The position numbers were made by a program, and so were the translations under genes. From Lacticaseibacillus songhuajiangensis (GTDB lineage Bacteria > Bacillota > Bacilli > Lactobacillales > Lactobacillaceae): a DNA stretch of 63,403 nucleotides. A model generated the notes under the pieces. It saw nothing but the letters and a program-made list of their open reading frames with translations, was not told where the DNA came from and did no database searches. The stretch covers positions 1 to 63,403 of the forward strand of contig NZ_RHNR01000007.1 in the NCBI RefSeq assembly GCF_003946025.1. The letters are read 5' to 3'. This document shows, piece by piece, positions 7,023-16,527 of this stretch (position 1 is the first letter of the stretch; each line of letters starts with the position of its first letter).

Positions 7023-8819
7023 TTACTTAGGGTTAGATGCTGTCAGAGCAAGCTTGCTCCAGAACTCGTTGTTAGCAGGGCTCTTGTCGTAGTTCTTAAC
7101 ACGGTTGTTAACCATGCTGTAGTTAAGGTAGAAGTTGTCAGCAACGTATGCTGCCTGGTCGTTCATGTACTTCTGCCACTTGTAGAAGACCTTCACACGG
7201 TGCTTCGTGTTCCAGGACTTGCTGTCGTTCATTTCGTTCAGCAGCTTGGTGTTTTCCTTGGAAACAAAGTGACCCATGTTGTATGGTGCAGTTTCGCCGT
7301 AGAGCTGAGTCTGCGTAGGTTCGGAACTGGTAGACCATGCAGCGTTGTAGATGTCGATCTTGTTCTGCTTAGGTGCCTGGAGAACACTGTAGAAGCTGTT
7401 CATTTCCATTGGCTTGCCGGATGTCATCTTAACGTCCAGGCCAAGCTTGTGCCACTGCTGCAGTTCGTACTGGTAACGAGCTTCGGTAGCTGCGGAACTC
7501 TTCATAGCACCGAAGTAGATAACAAGCTTCTTACCCTTAGGATCGGAGCGCCACTTGCTGCCGTTGCGCTTCTTGTAACCAGCGTCGTTCAGAAGCTTCT
7601 TAGCCTTGGCCATGTCGAACTTGAAGCCAGGGTTGCTCTTGTCGTTGTACTGCTTGAATGCAGGTGGAATGAGGGTGTTCCCACGGTAGGAGATCCCGTT
7701 CCCGAGCTTCTTGTACAGGGAGTCCATGTCCAGAGAGTAGAACATTGCCTGACGCAGGCTCTTGTTGCTCATCTTGGAGTTCTTGTACATGACGTTCTTA
7801 CCAGTCTTGGTGTCGTAGTAACCAAGGTTGAAGCCAAAGTAGCCGTAAGCCAGTGCAGGTGTCCCAACTGCGCTGTAATCCTTCAGCTTCTTAAGTGTTG
7901 GGTACTGGCTGCTTGGTGCGGTGAAGGCAAAGTCGTACTTCTTCGCCTTGAATGCAGCCGTGATGTTGTTGCTAGAAACAACCTGGATGGTGATGTGCTT
8001 GATGTTAGCCTTCTTGCCCCAGTAGTACTTGTTAGGAGACCAGCTGGTTGATTCACCCTGCACAACCTTGTCAAGCTTGTAAGCACCGGTGAAGATAGGG
8101 TTCTTACGGACCTGATCCGAGGATGCCAGCTTAGCAATTGGGACATTCTTGATGTAGTTGTATGGTTCTACAGATGTCCAGATGAAGGAGTTACCTGCAT
8201 ATGCCATGGAAGGTGCCATCTTGGAGAAGTGAATGACAACCTTGCGGCCACTAGCACCGTCTGGGAAGGTAATCCCAGAAATGGTCTTCGCCTTACCAGT
8301 GTGGTAGTCGGCCATACCCTTGATGACTTCATAGTCAGAAGAGTACTGCTGTGAAACAGTGTTCTTGTTGGCAATGATTTCGTATGGGTATTCAACGTCC
8401 TTGGCGGTAACCTTGTCACCGTTAGACCACTTTGCGTTCTTACGCAGCGTGATTGTTGCCGTCTTGGCCTTACGGTCGAGCTTCATGTTGGCAAGCCCGC
8501 CGTCGACAATCTTGTAGTTCTTGTCAACGTTGAACAGGCTGTTTGAACCACCTGGTGAGAAGACGTCCATGTCTTCAGCGTTAGTCTGGATAGTTGGGGA
8601 CGTAATCCCTTCAAAAGGTGCGTCGTTAACTTCGGCAACCTTCAGGGTGCTCTTGTTAGCTGCTGCTGTAGCGCTGCCCTTGCCGCTAAAGCTAGAAGGC
8701 ATCGTTACAACTTTATTTGTGCTCTTGTCGGATGAGCTGCTGGATTTACCACACGCTGCCAGTGCAACGACTGAAAGCATGGTAACCCCAGCGGTCAGCC
8801 ACTTCTTCGAATAACTCAT
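7023..8819 (-). CDS. oppA: Oligopeptide ABC transporter substrate-binding lipoprotein (second copy)
   Basis: A 598-residue family-5 solute-binding lipoprotein with lipobox VALAAC and an S/K-rich linker (SSSSSDKSTNK). It is colinear with the 4.2-6.0 kb copy over its whole length. It follows oppC on the same strand with a 150-base gap and ends at a strong terminator, making it the operon's own binding protein. Its start has GGAGGG upstream. Codon choice is more uniform than in the other copy, as expected of a highly expressed gene. Having two closely related binding proteins for one importer suggests either a widened peptide range or differential expression. Confidence 0.93.
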   Translation of the reverse strand: MSYSKKWLTAGVTMLSVVALAACGKSSSSSDKSTNKVVTMPSSFSGKGSATAAANKSTLKVAEVNDAPFEGITSPTIQTNAEDMDVFSPGGSNSLFNVDKNYKIVDGGLANMKLDRKAKTATITLRKNAKWSNGDKVTAKDVEYPYEIIANKNTVSQQYSSDYEVIKGMADYHTGKAKTISGITFPDGASGRKVVIHFSKMAPSMAYAGNSFIWTSVEPYNYIKNVPIAKLASSDQVRKNPIFTGAYKLDKVVQGESTSWSPNKYYWGKKANIKHITIQVVSSNNITAAFKAKKYDFAFTAPSSQYPTLKKLKDYSAVGTPALAYGYFGFNLGYYDTKTGKNVMYKNSKMSNKSLRQAMFYSLDMDSLYKKLGNGISYRGNTLIPPAFKQYNDKSNPGFKFDMAKAKKLLNDAGYKKRNGSKWRSDPKGKKLVIYFGAMKSSAATEARYQYELQQWHKLGLDVKMTSGKPMEMNSFYSVLQAPKQNKIDIYNAAWSTSSEPTQTQLYGETAPYNMGHFVSKENTKLLNEMNDSKSWNTKHRVKVFYKWQKYMNDQAAYVADNFYLNYSMVNNRVKNYDKSPANNEFWSKLALTASNPK

Positions 8820-8968
8820 ATATGTTTCCCTCCACTCACTGTGTTACGAATAAAATTATTTCGAGATGTATCTCTGGACGCTTGCTATGAACGAGACACC
8901 ACCTCCCTAAGTGGTTTGCTTTTAAACCACGCAGCTTTCTCTAGTTACTGCGTGCTATAGCTGCTAAG

Positions 8969-9913
8969 TTAGTCGTCGCCGCGACGCTGTGCGGCGTTCA
9001 GTGTCCGCCGTGCTACTTGGCCGACATAACTGATGGACAGACAGAGGATGATAATCTCCAGTGCGGCTGGCAACCAGGTCCACCAGTAGTTCGTAATGTT
9101 TTCTGGGTCGTTCGCGTTCGCAATTAAAGTCCCCAGTGATGGCGTCCCCATCGGTAGGCCAAAGCCCAAGTAGGAAAGCCCCGTTTCAACCCCCATGTTC
9201 TCCGCAAAGGACAAGGTCGTATCAACAATAATCAGTGAGGAAATGTTTGGCATGATTTCCCGGAAAATAATTTTGAGATTGCTCGTCCCGAAGGCGCGGG
9301 ATGCGGACACGTAGTCCTTATGCGTTTCCGCCAAGGTCCGCGAACGAATCAATCGGGAAGTCCCCATCCAGTAGAAGCAAGACAGGATGAGCGTCAAGGT
9401 GATGGCGTTGTACTGCGGAATGACCGTGACGATAACGATGATGGTCATCAGCATTGGGATAATCATCATGAAGTCGTAGACACGCTGCATGACCAGATCC
9501 GCCATGCCGCCGAAGTAACCGGAAATCATCCCCCAAGCAATCCCGAAGGTTGAGGAGATGACGGTCAGGCCAATCGCAATCCCAATGGAATTACGAGACC
9601 CAACAATCAGTTGCTTGGCAATGGAGCGACCCGCAGAGTCGGCCCCCAGCCAGAAATCGCTGGTGAATGGCTGTGCGTAGTAGGACATGATGTTGGTTTC
9701 CATCGCGTGCGGCACATTGATGAACAATGAGGCCACAAACACGAAGATGAAGAACGCCAGGATGATGACCAGGGCAACCAGCGCCGGCTTGTCGGCGCGG
9801 AATTCCTTCCACATCACCTTTAGCGCGGATGGTGTTTTTTCCTGTTCGGCTTCTTTAGTGAGGCGCGCCAGGTCTTCTTCTGAAATTTTGCTTGTATCTA
9901 ACTTAGAATCCAA
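8969..9913 (-). CDS. oppC: Oligopeptide ABC transporter permease OppC
   Basis: A 314-residue inner permease. A cytoplasmic N-terminal segment of about 45 residues leads to a first transmembrane helix (LVALVIILAFFIFVFVASLF) and five further helices. The binding-protein-dependent permease loop (EAA-type, around YVSASRAFGTSNLKIIFREI) is present; it contacts the ATPase subunits. It partners with OppB, encoded immediately upstream with a 12-base gap, and both sit inside the oppDFBCA operon. Length and topology are normal for the DppC/OppC family. Confidence 0.93.
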   Translation of the reverse strand: MDSKLDTSKISEEDLARLTKEAEQEKTPSALKVMWKEFRADKPALVALVIILAFFIFVFVASLFINVPHAMETNIMSYYAQPFTSDFWLGADSAGRSIAKQLIVGSRNSIGIAIGLTVISSTFGIAWGMISGYFGGMADLVMQRVYDFMMIIPMLMTIIVIVTVIPQYNAITLTLILSCFYWMGTSRLIRSRTLAETHKDYVSASRAFGTSNLKIIFREIMPNISSLIIVDTTLSFAENMGVETGLSYLGFGLPMGTPSLGTLIANANDPENITNYWWTWLPAALEIIILCLSISYVGQVARRTLNAAQRRGDD

Positions 9914-9925
9914 TCGTCTCGCCTC

Positions 9926-10885
9926 CTAAGAAATCCGAATACGTGGATCGACGATGCTGAGCACGATGTCAGAGAGCAGCGTCCCCATCAGGTTCAAGAA
10001 CCCGTAGAGGAGCACCAGCGCGGTGATAACCGTGTAATCACGGTAGTTAATCGCGTTCAGGAACAGCAGGCCCATGCCGGGGTAGGAGAAGACCATTTCG
10101 GTAAAAATGGAGCCCCCGAGCAACCCGGTAATGGAGTAACCCGCAAACGCCGCGATTGGCAGCAAGGAGTTACGGAAAATGTGGTGGCGGTAGATGGCCT
10201 GCATCGGCACACCCTTGGCCCGCACGGTTTTCACGTACTCACTACCCTTGGCATCAATCACTTCGGAACGCAGGTACTGGACGATGTTAACCGTCCCGAA
10301 CAACGCCCCGAGCAGGCCTGGCAGGAGAATGTGGCCTAATCTAGAAATTAGGGTCCCGCCGAGGCCCGTCGCTTGTGCGGAAACCGACCCCGCTGTTGGG
10401 AACCAGTTCAGCGCGTAGCCGAAGACCCAAATCCCAACAACCAGCACAACGAAGAATGGAATCGACATGGTCACGAAGGTGTAAATCTGAACCAATGTGT
10501 CCTGAAGCTTGCCTTCGTGCTTACCAGCGTAGATACCCAGTGGCAGGCCGATAACGTAGGTCAGCACCATGGTGAAGACTGCCAGGTACAGGGTGTTCGC
10601 ACCGCGCTGAGCAATCAGCGCCGTAACTGGTTCGTGGTATTCGTAACTGGTCCCCAGGTCGCCATGGAACAAGTGGACAACCCAGTTCCAGTACTGCTGA
10701 TACCAAGGATCATACAGTCCGTTCAAACGCATCAAGTGGTGAATCTGCGCCTGACCCATCCGCGGGTTAATTGACCCGGTAAATGGATCCCCCGGCATCA
10801 TTTTGGCAAGGATGAAAACCAGCACGCTGAGGACAATGAGTTCGGGAATCATGATGAGAACACGACGCAAAATTGTTTTCCACAT
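9926..10885 (-). CDS. oppB: Oligopeptide ABC transporter permease OppB
   Basis: A 319-residue permease with an N-terminal helix (VLIMIPELIVLSVLVFIL), the DppB/OppB family start MWKTILRRVL, a long periplasm-side loop around MMPGDPFTGSINPRMG, and the EAA-type loop YVKTVRAKGVPMQAIYRHHIFRN. It forms the membrane pore with OppC. Its start is 1 base beyond the oppF stop, so the two are probably translationally coupled. Nothing is unusual about its length or motifs. Confidence 0.93.
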   Translation of the reverse strand: MWKTILRRVLIMIPELIVLSVLVFILAKMMPGDPFTGSINPRMGQAQIHHLMRLNGLYDPWYQQYWNWVVHLFHGDLGTSYEYHEPVTALIAQRGANTLYLAVFTMVLTYVIGLPLGIYAGKHEGKLQDTLVQIYTFVTMSIPFFVVLVVGIWVFGYALNWFPTAGSVSAQATGLGGTLISRLGHILLPGLLGALFGTVNIVQYLRSEVIDAKGSEYVKTVRAKGVPMQAIYRHHIFRNSLLPIAAFAGYSITGLLGGSIFTEMVFSYPGMGLLFLNAINYRDYTVITALVLLYGFLNLMGTLLSDIVLSIVDPRIRIS

Positions 10886-10886
10886 G

Positions 10887-11849
10887 TTAAGCTTTCCCCT
10901 TTGCTTTCAGTTCGTGCAGTAAGTCATCCGGCAATGCCACCGCATGCGTTGCGGAGACTGCCTGGAGCGGCAGTGCAAAGCCGTCCTTGTCGTAGTACTT
11001 GGCTTGTTCTTCTTCGTATTCCTTCTCAATGGCCAAACGCTGCTTGCGGTGTTCTGCGCGGCCATCCACGTTCGTTTCCGGAATGGCGGCCAGCAGGCGC
11101 TTGGTGTAGATGTGCAACGGGTGGTTATAAATATCATCGCGCGTGCCAATCTCAACGAGACGGCCGCGGTGCATAATGGCAATGTTGGTGCACATGTGGC
11201 GCACAACCCCGAGGTCATGCGAAATGAATAAGTAGGAAACACCCAGTTCGCGCTGCACCTTCTTCATGAAGTTCAGCACTTGCGCCTGAACGGACAGGTC
11301 CAGGGCAGAAACTGGTTCGTCAGCGATAATCAACTTGGGGTTCGTGGCAACCGCCCGGGCAACCCCGATCCGTTGCCGCTGCCCACCAGAGAACTGGTAA
11401 GGGTATTTGTACAAGGCGTCGGCGCCAAGACCAACGATGTCGAGCAACTGGATAACACGCAGCTTCTCTTGCTCCTTGTCTAAGTGTTCAAAATTCCGGA
11501 GCGGTTCGGCAATGATACTCTCAATCCGCTTGCGGGGGTTCAGTGAGGACAGCGAGTCTTGGAAAATCATCTGCACGTTGCGGTTGTACTCAGTACGTGC
11601 AGTCCCCGAAGCCTTGATGTCTTGCCCCTCGTAAAGGATGGTGCCAGCAGTCATCTTTTCCAGACCCAGGATTGACTTACCCGTCGTCGTTTTGCCGGAC
11701 CCAGATTCACCAACGAGACCAAAGGTTGAACCAGCCTCAATGCTGAAGGAAACGCCGTCGACCGCTTTGACGTTGTCGATGATGCGGTTCCAGAAACCGC
11801 CACGGACAGGGTAATGAACCTTCAAGTCCTTAACTTCAATTAAACTCAT
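10887..11849 (-). CDS. oppF: Oligopeptide ABC transporter ATP-binding protein OppF
   Basis: A 320-residue ATPase with Walker [10 protein letters not shown], signature FSGGQRQR, Walker B LIIADEP and the following VSALD D-loop, plus the C-terminal oligopeptide-transporter extension around [13 protein letters not shown]. It energises peptide import with OppD. Its ATG overlaps the end of oppD by 4 bases (ATGA), which indicates translational coupling. The C-terminal 45 residues beyond the usual extension are charged and not recognisable as a domain. Confidence 0.93.
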   Translation of the reverse strand: MSLIEVKDLKVHYPVRGGFWNRIIDNVKAVDGVSFSIEAGSTFGLVGESGSGKTTTGKSILGLEKMTAGTILYEGQDIKASGTARTEYNRNVQMIFQDSLSSLNPRKRIESIIAEPLRNFEHLDKEQEKLRVIQLLDIVGLGADALYKYPYQFSGGQRQRIGVARAVATNPKLIIADEPVSALDLSVQAQVLNFMKKVQRELGVSYLFISHDLGVVRHMCTNIAIMHRGRLVEIGTRDDIYNHPLHIYTKRLLAAIPETNVDGRAEHRKQRLAIEKEYEEEQAKYYDKDGFALPLQAVSATHAVALPDDLLHELKAKGKA

Positions 11850-12865
11850 TCATCACCACTCCCCTTAGCTTGGTCCGGAAATTCGAATGTTTTGTAGCAC
11901 GTGCACCGCACCATGTGGCCCGGTTCGACTTCGTGCAGTACTGGGTGTTCTTCGTGGGCATCAGCTGGCAGCCATGGTACCCGGTCGGCGAAACGATCGC
12001 CTTCCTGCGGCATCTTCTGCAGTGATGGCACCATGCCTTGAATGACGTAGAGATCGTCGTTTTCGCTCCCGCGCTGGGGCATTGCCCGCAGCAGTGAACG
12101 CGTGTAAGGATGCTTAGGCTCATTGAAAATCTGAGCGGCAGCCCCTTCTTCGACAATCTGACCAGCATACATAACGGCAACGCGGTCCGCCGTTTCGGCA
12201 ACAACCCCAAGGTCATGGGTAATCAAAATGATGCCGGCATGGTTTTCCTTTTGGATGTCAGTGAGCACGTCCAGAATCTGTGCCTGAATCGTAACGTCCA
12301 GAGCGGTCGTTGGTTCGTCGGCGATAATCAGTTCCGGCTTGCAAGCAATCGCAATAGCGATGATGACACGTTGGCGCATCCCCCCAGAGAGTTCGTGTGG
12401 GAACTGGCGCGCGGTCAATTCTGGATCAACAATCCCAACCTGGTTCAGCAACTCAATGACGCGCGCGTGGCGCTGCTCCTGGGTCATATCGGTGTGGTAA
12501 ACCAGTGGTTCGGCAATCTGTTCCTCAATGCGCTTCAATGGGTCCAGTGAGGACATTGGGTCTTGGAAAATCATCCCGATTTTCGCACCCCGTACCTTAT
12601 TCATGCCTGCTTCATCGAGCTGCAGCAGATCCTGTCCCTCAAACTCGATCGTGCCGGACACCTTGGTGATGTTGGGGTCATGCAGACCCATAATGTTGGT
12701 GGCTAGCGTACTCTTACCGCAACCAGATTCACCAACGATGGCCAGAATCTCGTCATGCTTCACGTCGAGGTCGACCTTGCTAACGGCGTCGTAATACTTA
12801 CCGTTAATCTTAAAAGCCGTGCTGACGTTCCGCATGCTGAGGAACTGCTCTTGCTCTGTCGTCAT
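11846..12865 (-). CDS. oppD: Oligopeptide ABC transporter ATP-binding protein OppD
   Basis: A 339-residue ATPase and the first gene of the opp operon. Motifs are Walker [10 protein letters not shown], signature LSGGMRQR, Walker B LIIADEP with TTALD, and the C-terminal oligopeptide extension carrying the conserved cysteine region (near [13 protein letters not shown]). The upstream 400 bases are AT-rich and would hold the operon promoter; two family-1 palindromic repeats lie further upstream. The start at 12865 is backed by an AAAGCGGGTG region, which is only a modest ribosome site. Confidence 0.92.
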   Translation of the reverse strand: MTTEQEQFLSMRNVSTAFKINGKYYDAVSKVDLDVKHDEILAIVGESGCGKSTLATNIMGLHDPNITKVSGTIEFEGQDLLQLDEAGMNKVRGAKIGMIFQDPMSSLDPLKRIEEQIAEPLVYHTDMTQEQRHARVIELLNQVGIVDPELTARQFPHELSGGMRQRVIIAIAIACKPELIIADEPTTALDVTIQAQILDVLTDIQKENHAGIILITHDLGVVAETADRVAVMYAGQIVEEGAAAQIFNEPKHPYTRSLLRAMPQRGSENDDLYVIQGMVPSLQKMPQEGDRFADRVPWLPADAHEEHPVLHEVEPGHMVRCTCYKTFEFPDQAKGSGDE

Positions 12866-13301
12866 AAAATAGCACCCGCTTTCTTTATGTAACTAAAATT
12901 TGTTTTTGGTTAGTCAATTATTAAACTATGCTGACTTATTATGAGACGAATGAGCGATAATTACAAGGGTAATTCGTTAATTTTGTGAACTTTGCGTGAA
13001 TTTAGTCGCATTATTCCGTCAATGCGTCACGTTAACTACGTGCAGGCGTTCTGCTATCTGATTTTGTTTGAGTAATGTGCGACGTAAACAAGTGTTCGCG
13101 AGCCTCATCGTCCGCGTTTTAATTATGAGAATATGAACAAACTTATAGCTGACACGGCGTAATTTATTGGCATCGGCAGTGCTTTTTGGCAGGATTGCGT
13201 CCCACCTTTTATGAGAATTCATATTTCGATAACGTGTGTGTTTTATTACGAGATGTTGCGTTTTTGCATGAAAAAGTGTTTTTTGCGGTTGAACGGAGGC
13301 C

Positions 13302-13576
13302 GGGTCTGGGGCGGATTAGCTTCACAACCGCGGACTCCGTTAGCGGGGACCGCCCTACGGTGTCCGGGGGACTATGGCGCTAAAGCGCCAAGGCCCACTG
13401 GCTTCAGCCCGCGAGCGCGGGCTTCCGCTGGGGATTTTGCCGCAAAAGTCGCGTCAAAATCCCACTCCCGAGAAAATAAGCCATGTACACCCGACCAAAA
13501 CCTCGTCGGGCATACATGGCTTATTTTCTTGTCGCTAACTCCATCCCCGGTTGTTACGCCAATCCGCCCCAGACCC
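13302..13576 (-). repeat. Multi-branched palindromic repeat, family 1, copy C
   Basis: Outer arms GGGTCTGGGGCGGATT (13302-13317) and AATCCGCCCCAGACCC (13561-13576). The 17-bp perfect stem 13471-13487/13513-13529 reads AGAAAATAAGCCATGTA on its left arm, against ATACAATTAGCCGTGTA in copy A, each with a matching right arm. It also has GGGATTTTG/CAAAATCCC around the conserved loop, and CCCGCG-CTC-GCGGG. About 45 bases with a GGCGC-TTTA-GCGCC hairpin are inserted near 13360-13400. Same orientation as copy A. Confidence 0.75.
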
Positions 13577-13788
13577 TAGGTGTTTTTACAATACAGATGT
13601 GGGATTTAACTCCTTACAAGGAGTAGTATGCCTTGTACCTAGTGCGTACGTGTCTAAATATAGCCTTATACGGTCATCAGTCTCAGCGATTGCTGACATC
13701 ACCCAACGCAGCTTAAAATCGAAACAATTCGCACTCGTTCGCCCTGTCTTAGAGTACGATTGCCACCCAGTATCGTGTCAGCTGTGTA

Positions 13789-14013
13789 GGCGGTGGTACG
13801 CTTGGGTGAAGCGGAGGGAACGGAGTCGGGCGAAAGCATTATCGTTTGGAGACAGAACGGCGACTTTTCCGTTCTGGCTGCACACGATAATGCCGGGAGC
13901 GCAGAACTGACGCCGGTTTTGCGGCAGTTCTGCCAGCGGAAGACCGCGTTAGCGGGCTGAAGCGGTCCCCGCCCGACGTAGTTCCTGGAGCGTAACCCAA
14001 GCGCACCACTGCC
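13789..14013 (+). repeat. Multi-branched palindromic repeat, family 1, copy D
   Basis: Outer arms GGCGGTGGTACGCTTGGG (13789-13806) and CCCAAGCGCACCACTGCC (13996-14013). Inside: GTCGGGCG/CGCCCGAC; variable stem GCATTATCGT (13836-13845) with ACGATAATGC (13884-13893); GCAGAACTG/CAGTTCTGC around ACGCCGGTTTTGCGG; CCGC-GTTA-GCGG. The block from CCAGCGGAAGACC to the outer arm is nearly identical to copy B while the paired stems differ. Confidence 0.75.
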
Positions 14014-14034
14014 GCAGTTGCCGAGTACCACACA

Positions 14035-14066
14035 AAAAGGCCACGATGCAATTTGCATCGTGGCCC
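14035..14066 (-). terminator. Terminator of the DUF1129 gene
   Basis: On the minus strand GGCCACGATGCAA pairs with TTGCATCGTGGCC and is followed by TTTTTG. It lies just past the DUF1129 stop codon. Confidence 0.88.
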
Positions 14067-14073
14067 CAATTAA

Positions 14074-14784
14074 TTACTTGCGATTGGTTGTGCGTGGTGC
14101 TGCCTGGAACAAGTTGCGCAGGTGGTACTTGCGCTTCAGGAAGAAGTGACCACCGTAAGCCAGAATGGCCACGATGAACTGGCCAACAGCTGGCAGCTGC
14201 GCAGTCAGGAACGTGTTCCCGTGCACGGTCAACCAGGTTGCCCCGAGCGAAACCAGCACGATTAGCGCCATGCCGGCGATAATCAGCAGGAACAGGTTCG
14301 GTCGCTTGCCCTTAGGCATATCCATCCAGCGACTGTAGTAAGTGAAGACGAATGCCGCCACAAAGGACATCAGTAGCAAGGACACGAAGCCACCTGAGGA
14401 AGCCTGGCTCTTGTTCTTGGCAAAGAAGGACATCAGGCCGTACATTACGGCGAAGATTGCCAGGAAGGACAAGCCCAAGTCGACGGTTTCAATCCAGAAT
14501 GGCTGCTTCTTGACTGGCTTGGGCGCGTTCAAAATGCGCTGGGCCAATTCACTTGGCGCACCGTAGACAGTCGTTGCCGGCTTGCCTTCGCGCTGATCCT
14601 TCAGAATCTTCGGCAGGAATTCGACGAGAACGGCGTGTTCCTTCTCGTCGTCCGCACCGTCTTCCTTCAGGAACTTACGTAGTTTAAATACGTAATCGGA
14701 ATTCTTGTTACTGAGCTGGGGAAGCAGTTCGTCAACGTTAACCGCTGGCGTTACTTCCTGCTGTTCTTGCTTCTTATCAGACAT
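14074..14784 (-). CDS. DUF1129 family membrane protein
   Basis: A 236-residue protein: hydrophilic N-terminal half with the DUF1129 hallmark of paired helices (DYVFKLRKFLKEDG and VLVEFLPKILKDQREG), then four hydrophobic segments (about 105-125, 132-152, 163-185, 195-212) and a basic tail. This family is widespread in lactic acid bacteria and its function is not known. It is the last gene of the run from rsmG to ychF and ends at a clear terminator. The start is supported by GGGAGGAAACA upstream. Confidence 0.8.
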   Translation of the reverse strand: MSDKKQEQQEVTPAVNVDELLPQLSNKNSDYVFKLRKFLKEDGADDEKEHAVLVEFLPKILKDQREGKPATTVYGAPSELAQRILNAPKPVKKQPFWIETVDLGLSFLAIFAVMYGLMSFFAKNKSQASSGGFVSLLLMSFVAAFVFTYYSRWMDMPKGKRPNLFLLIIAGMALIVLVSLGATWLTVHGNTFLTAQLPAVGQFIVAILAYGGHFFLKRKYHLRNLFQAAPRTTNRK

Positions 14785-14885
14785 TGTTTCCTCCCAAGAG
14801 TTAAGGCGCTGGCAAAATAATTTTGCACACTGCGTCCGTATTATCCGGGCACGACCGCGCCGCGACCCCCAATGTGATGCCCCGC

Positions 14886-15986
14886 TTAGACGTTAAAGCG
14901 GAATTCGATAATATCCCCGTCCTGAACGACGTATTCCTTACCTTCAGAGCGCAGACGGCCGGCTTCACGCACGGCGGCGGTGCTCCCGTACTTGTCGAGG
15001 TCGTCAAAAGACATGGTTTCAGCGCGAATGAAGCCGCGCTCGAAGTCAGAGTGAATAATCCCGGCAACTTGTGGCGCCTTCATGCCCTGCTTGAAGGTCC
15101 AAGCGCGTGTTTCCTTACCACCAGCAGTGAAGAAGGTGGCCAGACCGAGCAAGTGGTAACTTGCCTTGATCAGCTTGTCCAAACCGGATTCCTCAACACC
15201 TTCAGCTTCCAGGAAGTCGGCCTTATCGGAATCATCCAATTCGGAAATTTCCTCTTCGGATTCGGCACAAAGGGCGATGACTTCAGCGCCTTCCTTAGCA
15301 GCTTCCGCCTCAATCTGCTTCACGTAGTCGCAGTCTTCAGGGTTAGCCATGTATTCCTCGGCGATGTTAGCCACGTAGAGCACTGGCTTGCTGGTCAGCA
15401 GGAAGAAGCCCTTCACAATCTTCTGTTCGTCCTTATCGAAGTCGATGCTACGTACTGGCTTGCCTTCTTCAAGAACCGGCTTAATCTTTTTGAGAATTTC
15501 GAACTCAATCTTGGCTTCCTTGTCACCGGAACGCGCAACCTTCTCAACGCGGTCGTAGCGCTTAGTGATGGAATCCAGGTCAGCGATGGCCAGTTCCATG
15601 TTGATGGTTTCCATGTCATCGAGTGGGTCGATTTTGCCGGTGACGTGGGTGATGTTGTCGTCATCGAATGCCCGCACAACGTGCACGATGGCGTCAACCT
15701 GGCGAATGTTTTCCAGGAACTTGTTCCCCAGGCCTTCACCCTTGCTGGCACCCTTCACAATACCCGCAATGTCGGTGAATTCAAAAGTCGTGTGGATGAG
15801 CTTCTTGGCCGGAATGAGTTCATCAATCCGCGCCAGACGTTCATCAGGCACCTCAACCATCCCGACGTTTGGGTCGATGGTCGCAAATGGGTAGTTCGCC
15901 ATTTCGGCCCCCGCCTTGGTGATGGCGTTAAACAAGGTGGACTTACCAACGTTTGGCAGTCCGACAATCCCAGCAGTTAAAGACAT
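14886..15986 (-). CDS. ychF: Redox-regulated ATPase YchF (Obg-family)
   Basis: A 366-residue P-loop protein. The G1 motif GLPNVGKST (8-16), the switch II region DIAGIVKGASKGEGLG and the altered G4 element YVANIAEE, characteristic of YchF and responsible for ATP rather than GTP preference, are all present. A coiled helical insertion (about 130-200) is followed by a C-terminal TGS domain ending in GDIIEFRFNV. YchF binds ribosomes and takes part in stress responses. The length is standard. The start codon is followed immediately by SLTAGIVG, as in other members, with AAAGGATC upstream. Confidence 0.95.
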   Translation of the reverse strand: MSLTAGIVGLPNVGKSTLFNAITKAGAEMANYPFATIDPNVGMVEVPDERLARIDELIPAKKLIHTTFEFTDIAGIVKGASKGEGLGNKFLENIRQVDAIVHVVRAFDDDNITHVTGKIDPLDDMETINMELAIADLDSITKRYDRVEKVARSGDKEAKIEFEILKKIKPVLEEGKPVRSIDFDKDEQKIVKGFFLLTSKPVLYVANIAEEYMANPEDCDYVKQIEAEAAKEGAEVIALCAESEEEISELDDSDKADFLEAEGVEESGLDKLIKASYHLLGLATFFTAGGKETRAWTFKQGMKAPQVAGIIHSDFERGFIRAETMSFDDLDKYGSTAAVREAGRLRSEGKEYVVQDGDIIEFRFNV

Positions 15987-16058
15987 GATAGTGATCCTTT
16001 CTTTTGGTACGTGAATTAATGGATAAATGGTGCACGGCTTTATGCCGCTTTGCTGCGG

Positions 16059-16293
16059 AGTCGAGCTCCGCCGAACTGAAGGCTCCGGTTAACACAGTTT
16101 TGCTTCTGGTGATTTCATCACCTCCACCAAAACTCCGTTAATCCTCACCGTCAACCCGTTCGGCTGCACTCTGTTCATAGTCGAGCTCCGCCGAGCTGAG
16201 ACCTGCGGCTAAGACAACTTTTGCTGCGTGCGCTTTGCGCCCTCCGCAAAAGTCCCCTTAGTCCTCGGTCTCAACCCGTTCGGCTGCGCTCTG
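16059..16293 (-). repeat. Two tandem long hairpins carrying a duplicated DUF951 gene end
   Basis: Units 16059-16174 and 16179-16293 share blocks (AGTCGAGCTCCGCCGA and AACCCGTTCGGCTGC) but differ in their stems. Unit 2 pairs GAGACC with GGTCTC, CTAAG with CTTAG, and GACTTTTGC with GCAAAAGTTGTC; unit 1 pairs GGATTAAC with GTTAACC and AGTTTTG with CAAAACT. Unit 2 includes the last 12 codons and stop of the DUF951 gene; unit 1 has an orphan copy encoding EQSAAERVDGED and a stop. They fill the gap between DUF951 and ychF. Confidence 0.65.
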
Positions 16294-16461
16294 TAATACC
16301 TTCTTCATCCGTTTCTCGAAGTCGCGGCGTGACATCATCACGATGTGCCCACAACCAGTGCAGCTGATCTTAATATCAGCGCCCATGCGGATGATTTCCC
16401 ACCGGTTCGTTCCACACGCGTGGGGTTTCTTCATTTGTACAAAATCGTGTAAATCGTACAT
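16258..16461 (-). CDS. DUF951 family small protein
   Basis: A 67-residue protein with the family pattern: YDLHDFVQMKKPHACG at the start, then W-E-I-x-R-M-G-A-D and CTGCGH-x-V-M-M. The C of HACG and the CxxC of SCTGCG look like a possible metal site. DUF951 genes usually sit between parB and ychF in Firmicutes, as here; the molecular role is unknown. The C-terminal 13 residues (QSAAERVETED) lie within a duplicated hairpin repeat, and an orphan copy of the same end lies downstream. Confidence 0.9.
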   Translation of the reverse strand: MYDLHDFVQMKKPHACGTNRWEIIRMGADIKISCTGCGHIVMMSRRDFEKRMKKVLQSAAERVETED

Positions 16462-16527
16462 TTTGCAGCCTCCACAAGGTTTTCAAAATACATTCTACTA
16501 TATTAGCACAATGCCACAAGGTCAGAG

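Noticed and set aside
6161..14013. CRISPR array or insertion sequence as explanation of the repeats
   Set aside because: Copies are long, few and inverted, have no spacers of constant length, and no transposase or terminal target duplication was found by eye.
14823..15980. A 385-residue plus-strand frame
   Set aside because: It is antisense to ychF, whose motifs are unambiguous.
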